Of a DNA stretch of 64,000 bases, positions 57,102 to 64,000 are shown piece after piece. Every line of letters begins with the position of its first letter. The stretch's first letter is position 1. The DNA is from Acorus gramineus (Eukaryota; Streptophyta; Magnoliopsida; Acorales; Acoraceae). The stretch is from positions 18,175,622 to 18,239,621 of the forward strand of contig CM060850.1 in NCBI GenBank assembly GCA_030737835.1, written 5' to 3'. A program made the translations under genes and the position numbers. The notes under the pieces were generated by a model, which was given only the letters and a program-made list of their open reading frames with translations, was not told the origin of the DNA and ran no database searches.

Positions 57102-59604
57102 CAACACGAATCCGGGGGTTCGTTACATCGCCGAACCACCACACCCTCACCATCACCCTCACCCCTCAATAGGTGACAAAGGATATTGGGACTTAGTAGG
57201 CTGATAATCATCCTTACACAATCCAGTGGGTCGCCACATCGCCGGCCCACCACACCCTCACCCTCACCCCTCAACAGGTGACATAGGCTATTGGGACTGA
57301 CTAGGCTGTTGGTCACCCTTGGTCCACCGATAGTCTCTCCCCACTCCGTAGGCCGTTTGGCCACTCCCACATTCAGCACAGTCCGTCTACTAAATTAGGA
57401 GGTGCCTACTGATGGGAGCCCCTGCACGGGATGACCTTTCTAACGCTGAGGTAGTCTCTACACGGATCCAACGAAGGGAACAGAACAGCCTATCCGTCGC
57501 ATATGATCCACTCGGATCCGCTGACAACACATCTCTACAACTCTAATGTCTTGAATTCTTCAGAATTTCTCCAGTGCGCATAACCAAGATGCGGGGAATA
57601 CATAAGATAATAATGAGGAAAAGAGACCTTGGGAGGGCAACCTGAGGTCCCGATATAGGACATCCCGCCAACCAAACAATGAACACGGAGTACCCTAGCC
57701 CGGACCTCAATGTTGACCTCGCAAGGCCCCCTCAATATTCCCCAAGGCAGGCTAAGAATATCTTAAGTTGCATTTAATTAAATAAATCAAACTAATAGGA
57801 CGCATGCATAGGTTGAGGCTTTCCTAGCATGATAACGAGGTGACAGGATGCACGGCTCATACACATATCCTAAACGTGCAAGTCCCTAACATACAAGTCT
57901 AGGGTGGCATGCATTCTACACATTAATCATGCTTGCATGGATTACAATTTACAGTTAATATTAACTATTCTGCCACAGGGGAGGAAGTTATACGCCCAAG
58001 TGCATATAACGCCTCCCAACTGGGTTGGGTTGTCCCACTCACCGGTAACCGGGTCGTCGCGCGACCGTCCGTCAAGATCTGCAAGACAGGGTAATCAACC
58101 CGGTGAGTAAAATACACAAATACCACAAAATACTCAAAAATACACAAATAAATACCCAACACTCGGGCAAACGTGCATACGGCCCGTACGCACGCTAGCC
58201 CGAGCACCCCGACTCACTCCCGCACCCCCGGCAACCACCCGCACGACCACCCGCCCCCGGATGCACCGCCGCGCCTCAGCTCGCGCACCCAGGCGCACCG
58301 TCGGGCCCCTGCCCGCACGCCTGGACACGCTGCCGAGCCACCCGGGTGCACCGCGCGCCCACTGCGCCCCATCGCAGCAGCCCGCGCGCACACCGCACGC
58401 CCTCGCCCAGCTCCTCGTCCCTCGCGCACCCCGCGCGCACCACCGCTCGCCTCGCCGCGCGCACAGCACGCCTGCGCCCCTGCGCAGCGCTCCGCGCGCA
58501 CGCTCCCGCACGGTGCCCAGCACCCAGCGTCCAGCCCAGCGCCCAGCGCACAGCGCACAGCACAGCACGCCCTCCAGCTCCACCCGAGCGCACTCCCGCG
58601 CGCACGCACGCGCGCACACGCGCGCCCAGCCACTGCACCCCTGCTGCGCTGCCTGCTGCGCCTGTGCTGCCATCCTGCCCGGGACAGACAACCACCCTGT
58701 CCGAGCACCTCTACCACCACCCACCGGCCACCAACGGCCTCCGACCGCCCCCAACCACCACCGACAGCCACCAGCCGCCCTCCACACTCAACCCCACCCT
58801 CCTAACATGCATCTAAACATGGAAAAGAGGGAAAGAGACCTTACCCAAGGAAAGGAGAGGAAAGGAAGGGAACCGGAGGCTCTTCGTGCACCGAAACGCC
58901 TCCCCAAGGATCTCCACCACCAAGACCTCTTCCCACCTCAAAAGGGGCTGAAAACAGGGGAGAATAGGGGGGGTTAGAGGGGGCCAAACTTGTCGGAACT
59001 CGAATCCGAGAACACCGGGGGATAGATCGGGACCGGATCTAACCTTTCTATGCTTTGAGTTTTAAGGTTCAAGCACCCTAGGTGGCTCAAATCTAAGAAA
59101 AAGAGAGAGGGGGAGAGAGAAATCTATTTTGAGAAGATGATGAATAGTGCAAGGCAACATTTGCTACCGACTTAAATAAGTCAACACCCCTTAATTAGGG
59201 TTAACTAGGGTTAAGGCTTGATTAATTAGGTTTAAGTGGGTTTTAAGTGGGATTTGACTTGGGTCAACCCAACCACACAAAAAGACAAAAAGGGTTGACC
59301 AAGTCATGGGCCCACTTTGACCGAGTCAACTCTCCCAATGACTTCTCGCTCGGTCAAAACCCGGATACGCCCCGGAACTGTGAAATTCTGAAACGTATCG
59401 GAATTCGATGAAATTTTCATGAGTGGCTTAGAATGGCACCAGGACACATAATATGCAGTTAGATTTTCAATCGGAGTCCTCAAACACAGGACGATAGCTA
59501 ACAGTCCAAAATTTTGCGGTTCCGATCGAAAAATGAAAAAACTCAAAAACTGCCAAAATGCTCCAATGGTTACCAGCAGGCCAAAAAGTGACACATATAT
59601 AACA
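57102..59604 (-). mobile_element. 3' LTR (truncated in its 3' region) of the minus-strand pol
   Basis: From 59604 downward it starts TGTTATATATGTGTCAC next to a polypurine tract (59605-59617, minus strand). It has the GGTAAGGTC donor-like site (58844), the GC-rich domain (58650-58180), acceptor-like TCTTGCAG, the 36-nt block (58078-58043), and ends in the minisatellite/ATCCGGGGGTTCG region at 57102. That point corresponds to about 55333 of the plus-strand LTR. It joins the plus-strand gag directly. Confidence 0.88.
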
Positions 59605-59617
59605 TTCTCCCCCCTTA
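59605..59617 (-). other. Polypurine tract (minus strand)
   Basis: CCTAAGGGGGGAGAA on the minus strand directly precedes the LTR start, as in the element at 12113. Confidence 0.85.
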
Positions 59618-62600
59618 GGAAATTTTGTCCTCAAAATAAATACAAGAACATCTAAGAAGGGAAAAGATGCGGATACGCTCACGCATGGCGTCCTCGAGCT
59701 CCCAAGTGGCCTCGGCACCGGAACGGTGCTGCCATCGCACCTTGACCAGCTGGACGGTCTTGGTGCGGAGCCTCTTCTCGCGGCGGTCCAGGATCTCAAT
59801 CGGCTGCTCAACGAAAGACAAGTCCGGCTCGAAGACGAGCGGCTCGAACGGAATGACGTGAGCAGGATCGTGGACATAGCGCCTCAGCTGCGAGACATGG
59901 AAGACATCATGGGCCTGAGCCAACTGTGGGGGCAGAGCTATGCGATAGGCCACCTCTCCAACTCGCTCAAGGATGAGGAACGGCCCAATGAAACGCGGAC
60001 TCAGCTTGCCCCGCACACCGAAACGGAAGATGCCCTTCATCGGGGACACCTTCAAGAAGACATGGTCACCAACCTCGAAGGCGAGCTCACGGCGACGACG
60101 GTCGGTGTAGCACTTCTGACGACTCTGAGCGACTCGGATACGCTCGCGAATCGTCTTCACCATCTCTGAGGTCTGGTGAACGATCTCTGGTCCCTCTAAC
60201 TGGCGCTCTCCGACCTCGTCCCAACACAGGGGGGACCTGCAGCTGCGGCCATAGAGCGCCTCGTAAGGAGCCATCCGGATGCTCGAGTGGTAGCTGTTGT
60301 TGTAGGCAAACTCCACCAACGGAAGGTGCCTCTCCCAACTGCCCCCAAAATTGAGAACACAGGCCCGCAGCATATCCTCAAGAGTCTGGATCGTCCTCTC
60401 CGACTGGCCGTCCGTCTGCGGATGAAACGCTGTACTGAAATGGAGGTTCATACCAAGGGCGTGCTGGAGGCTACGCCAGAACCTCGAAGTAAAACGCGCG
60501 TCTCGATCAGAAATGATGCTGACTGGAGTGCCATGGAGACGGACAATCTCAGAGACAAATAACTGCGCCAGGGTGTCCAGAGAATCGGTGAGTCGGATGG
60601 GGAGGAAATGAGCAGACTTCGTCAGCCGGTCGACGATCACCCAGATGGCATCGCGACCCGAACGTGACCTCGGCAGACCCGAGACGAAGTCCATGGTGAT
60701 CTGCTCCCACTTCCACTGAGGGATCTCAATGGACTGCAGCTTCCCCGCAGGGCGCTGATGCTCCGACTTCACCTGCGGGCATACTAGGCACCGGGCAACG
60801 AAACGCGCAATATCCGTCTTCATCCTGCGCCACCAGTAGCCGCGACGAAGGCCCCTGTACATCTTCGTGCCACCAGGATGCACTGTGTACTTTGAACGAT
60901 GGGCCTCGTCCAGAATCTTTCGCTTCAGCTCTGCGTCGTTGGGAATGCACACTCGGCCTTTGAATCGTAGGATCCCGTCTACCGAATCTGGTAGTCCGGA
61001 CGCTCGCCCCGGGCGACGCCTTCAGAGAGGACTATAAAATGCGGATCCTGTCCCTGAGCCAAGCGGATATCGTCGAGAAGGACTGGCTGCACCACTAGCC
61101 TGGCCAAAAAGCCACCAGCAGGAGTCTCTCGAACGCTAATCCAGCAAGCGGCCTCCTCCAGAAGCCTCCAACGACGGACAGCCATATGGGCGGCCATGCC
61201 CAAGGGCTGCGTACTGAGCGCATCTGCAACGACATTCGCCTTACCCGGGTGGTAAGCGATGTCACAATCGTAGTCCGTCAGGAACTCAACCCAACGTCTC
61301 TGACGCATGTTGAGCTCCGGCTGGGACTGCAGATATGTCAAGCTCTTATGATCGGTAAAGAGCTCGAACTCCTCTCCATAGAGGTAATGCCTCCACATCT
61401 TCAGTGCAAAGATGATCGCTGCCAACTCAAGGTCGTGGGTGGGGTAATTCTGCTCATGGGGCTTCAACTGACGAGACGCGTAAGCCACAACCTTACCGTG
61501 CTGCATCAGGACGCAACCCACACCCAACTGCGATGCATCCGTGTAAACTGTGAACCCACCACTCCCAGACGGAAGGGTAAGAACTGGCGCTGAGGTGAGC
61601 CTTCGCTTCAGCTCCTGGAAGCTCTCCTCGCAAGTAGGGGACCACTCGAACCGAACATCCTTCCGAGTGAGGCGGGTAAGAGGAACGGCTATCTTCGAGA
61701 AACCCTCGACAAACCTCCTGTAATAACCCGCCAAGCCCAAGAAGCTCCGAATCTCTGTGGGGTTCGACGGTCGGCGCCAATTCGACACGGCGAGCGTCTT
61801 CTCCGGGTCCACAGATATGCCCTCACCGGAAATCACATGGCCCAGAAAGGCCATACGCTCCAACCAGAACTCGCACTTGCTGAACTTGGCGAACAACTGA
61901 TGTCTGGCCAAAGTCTCCAAGACAGTGCGAAGATGGTGAGCGTGCTCCTCAAGACTCCTCGAGTACACCAATATGTCATCGATGAATACTACCACAAAGG
62001 AGTCGAGGAAGGGCCGAAATATCCGGTTCATCAGATCCATGAAGGCCGCCGGCTCGTTCGTCAACCCGAATGGTAGTACTCTGAACTCGTAGTGCCCATA
62101 CCGGGTGTGAAAGGCCGTCTTCGGAATGTCTGACTCCCGGATCTTCAGCTGGTAGTACCCCGAGTGGAGATCGATCTTGGAAAAGACACGCGCTCCCTGG
62201 AGCTGGTCAAACAGATCGTCGATCCGCGGCAATGGGTACTTGTTCTTCACTGTCCGCTTGTTCAGCTGCCTGTAATCAATACACAGCCGCAGCGAACCGT
62301 CCTTCTTCCGGACGAACAGGACAGGGGTCCCCACGGAGAAACACTCGGACGTGCGAAGCCCTTCTCCAGCAACTCCTCCAACTGCTCCTTGAGCACCCTC
62401 AACTCTACAGGGGCCATCCGGTACGGAGCTCTCGAAATCGACTCGGTCCCCGGAATCAGATTGATCTCAAACTCGATCGCGCGATCCGACGGTAATCCCG
62501 GAAGATCATCGGGGAAAACCTCGGGATACTCTGCCACGACCGGAGTCTGACTGATATCTGCCCACAGCGGTGCATCCTCCAGAGCAATATAAGCTAGAAA
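59615..62600 (-). pseudogene. pol: reverse transcriptase, RNase H, integrase with chromodomain-like tail (Tekay/Del-like)
   Basis: Reading from 62600: a linker ([17 protein letters not shown], about 62545-62490), RT ([18 protein letters not shown], then the catalytic FIDDILVYS near 61970), RNase H ([11 protein letters not shown] to [11 protein letters not shown]), and integrase with a zinc-binding HHCC region (CLVCPQVK), the D-D-E residues (ITMDFVSGLP, IISDRDARF, GQSERTIQTLEDML) and a tail FVEQPIEILDRREKR...VRWQHRSGAEATWE typical of Tekay/Del chromoviruses. Only two lesions break it: a lost base near 62334 and another near 60985. Otherwise 451- and 445-codon frames are open. The protease and gag are absent: a plus-strand LTR interrupts it at 62601. 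Confidence 0.9.
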
Positions 62601-64000
62601 TGTTATATATGTGTCACTTTTAACCTGCTGGTAACCATTGGAGCATTTTGGTAGTTTTTGAGTTTTTTTTGTTTTTCGATCGGAACCGCAAATTTTTGGA
62701 CTGTTAGCTATCGTCCTGAGCTAGAGGACTCCGATTGAAAATCTAATTGCATATTATGTGTCCTGGTGCCACTTTAAGCCGCTCACGAAAATTTTATCGA
62801 ATTCCGGTAACGTTTCTGAAATTTCACAGTTCCGGGGCGTATCTGGGTTTTGACCGAGCGAGAAGTCATTGGGAGAGTTGACTCGGTCAAAGTGGGCCCA
62901 TGACTTGGTCAACCTCTTTTGTCCTTTTGTGTGGTTGAGTTGACTTAGGTCTAACCACACTTAAGCCTCCCTAAGCTAGCTTAAACCCTAATTAATCTTG
63001 ATTAGCCTAATTCAAGTGAGGTTTGACTATTTAATGGGATCTAAAAATGGTTGCCCACTATTCATCATCTTCCTCTTTTTGTTTTCTCTCTCTCCCTCTC
63101 TCAAAAACCTCCATTTGAGCCCCTTGGAGTGCCCAAACCTTAAAACCTAAAGCATAGAAAGTGTAGATCCGGTCCCGATCTACACCCCGGTGGTTTCAAA
63201 TCCGGATTCCGGCGTGTCTAGCCCTTTCTTCCGCCCTCTCTTCTCCTCAGATCTGAGCCATTTCGGAGGTGGGAAGGGGTCTTGGTGGTGGAGACCTTTG
63301 GGGAAGCATTTCGGTGCGAAAGGAGCTTCCGGTTCCCTTCCTTTCCTCCTCTTCCTTTGGGTAAGCTCTCCTTTCTTGTTTTTCTTGTTTAGATGCTTGT
63401 TAGGAGGGTGGTTTTGAGGTTGGGTGGTGGTCGGCGGCTGTGGGTGGCTGTCGGAGGTGGTTGGGGGCAGTCGGAGGCCAAGGGTGGCCGGTGGTTGGTG
63501 GTGGAGGTGCTCGGACAGGGTGGTGGTCTGTCCCGGGCAGGGCAGCAGCACAGGCGCAGCAGCTGGCAGGGCGCGCGCGTGCGCGCGCGCGCGTGCGCTC
63601 GGGTGGAGCTGGAGGCCAGTAGGGCGCGCGTGCTGGGCGCTGGGCGCGAGTGTGCTGGAGGCACTGGTCGAGTGGGCATGCGTTGGGCGTGCTGGGGTGC
63701 TGGTCGAGTGGGCATGCGTGCAGGGCATCGTGCGGGGTGCGCGCGGAGCGCTGCGCAGAGCGCGGCGAGTTGGTGGAGCGCTGGGCGAGTCGGTGGTGCG
63801 CGCGGGGTGCGCGCGGAGCACGGCGAGGCAACGGAGGTGCGCGCGGGGTGAGGCGCTTGGCGCGCGGGGCGTGTGGTGTGCGCGCGGGCCAGCGCGGGGC
63901 TTGCAGTGTGCGCGCGAGCGGCTGCGATGGTGCGCAGTGGGCGCGCGGTGCACCCGGGAGGCTAGGCGGCGTGTCCAGGTGGCGGGCAGGGGCCCGGCGG
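62601..64000 (+). mobile_element. LTR (5' part, plus strand), running off the window
   Basis: It begins TGTTATATATGTGTCAC within the minus-strand pol linker. The preceding AGAAA (62596-62600) is the expected left target duplication. It carries the 5' block, the CT-rich leader (63084-63110), the TTGGGTAAGC donor-like site (63359) and the start of the GC-rich domain (63560-64000). Its presence shows a later insertion of the same family into the older pol. Confidence 0.88.

Noticed and set aside
60000..60562. Plus-strand frames over the integrase region
   Set aside because: Antisense shadows of the minus-strand pol.
1..64000. CRISPR array, bacterial defence or operon-like system
   Set aside because: Split genes, plant transposons and plastid insertions show a plant nuclear genome. 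No regularly spaced repeats with unique spacers occur.

Overview
The window is nuclear DNA of a seed plant with a large, repeat-rich genome. The evidence is one split gene with canonical GT-AG introns of up to 7 kb, several Ty3/gypsy LTR retrotransposons with tRNA-iMet-type primer sites, a decayed LINE, hAT, Mutator-like and Tourist-type MITEs, and a fragment of plastid ndhH inside an intron. Nothing identifies the species. There are no bacterial operons, CRISPR arrays or recognisable tRNA/rRNA genes.

Layout. 1-7760: remains of a minus-strand chromovirus (Tekay/Del-like) element, with an 810-bp hAT MITE in its LTR, a decayed pol and a primer site, followed by a 1.4-kb direct duplication of LTR debris plus an unclassified retroelement leader with a TATA box. 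7766-15458: a complete but internally deleted plus-strand Tekay/Del-like element with a perfect 5-bp target duplication (CAACG). 15464-21300: the rest of the interrupted host repeat, then AT-rich DNA with two Mutator-like MITEs and three long-inverted-repeat (foldback) units. 21671-36546: the only intact gene, a nucleobase-ascorbate transporter (NAT family, 14 exons, 521 residues). Intron 1 (7.0 kb) holds a decayed LINE, a MITE-like tandem repeat with CA microsatellites and a Tourist MITE. Intron 9 (4.3 kb) holds a tandem duplication, one copy of which has captured plastid ndhH DNA. 36547-46247: AT-rich intergenic DNA with a LINE RNase H fragment, a Tourist MITE, two hAT-type repeats and diverged duplications. 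46248-64000: a nest of LTR pieces in alternating orientation, a Tat/Ogre-like remnant with a 462-codon open frame, a plus-strand gag, a minus-strand pol (RT-RNase H-integrase-chromodomain-like tail) and the start of another LTR.

The most interesting signal is in the 3.2-3.3-kb LTRs of the dominant family. Every copy that covers the region carries a GTAAG donor, a CTCAC...TCTTGCAG-like acceptor, a block of exactly 36 nt ending in a GTGAGT donor, and a further pyrimidine-rich acceptor near the 3' end. This suggests that the retrotransposon leader is spliced through a micro-exon. The large GC-rich open frames in these LTRs look like composition artefacts. The NAT gene reads open through all 14 exons with consistent phases and is probably functional. 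All retroelement coding regions here are broken by stops, frameshifts or deletions.
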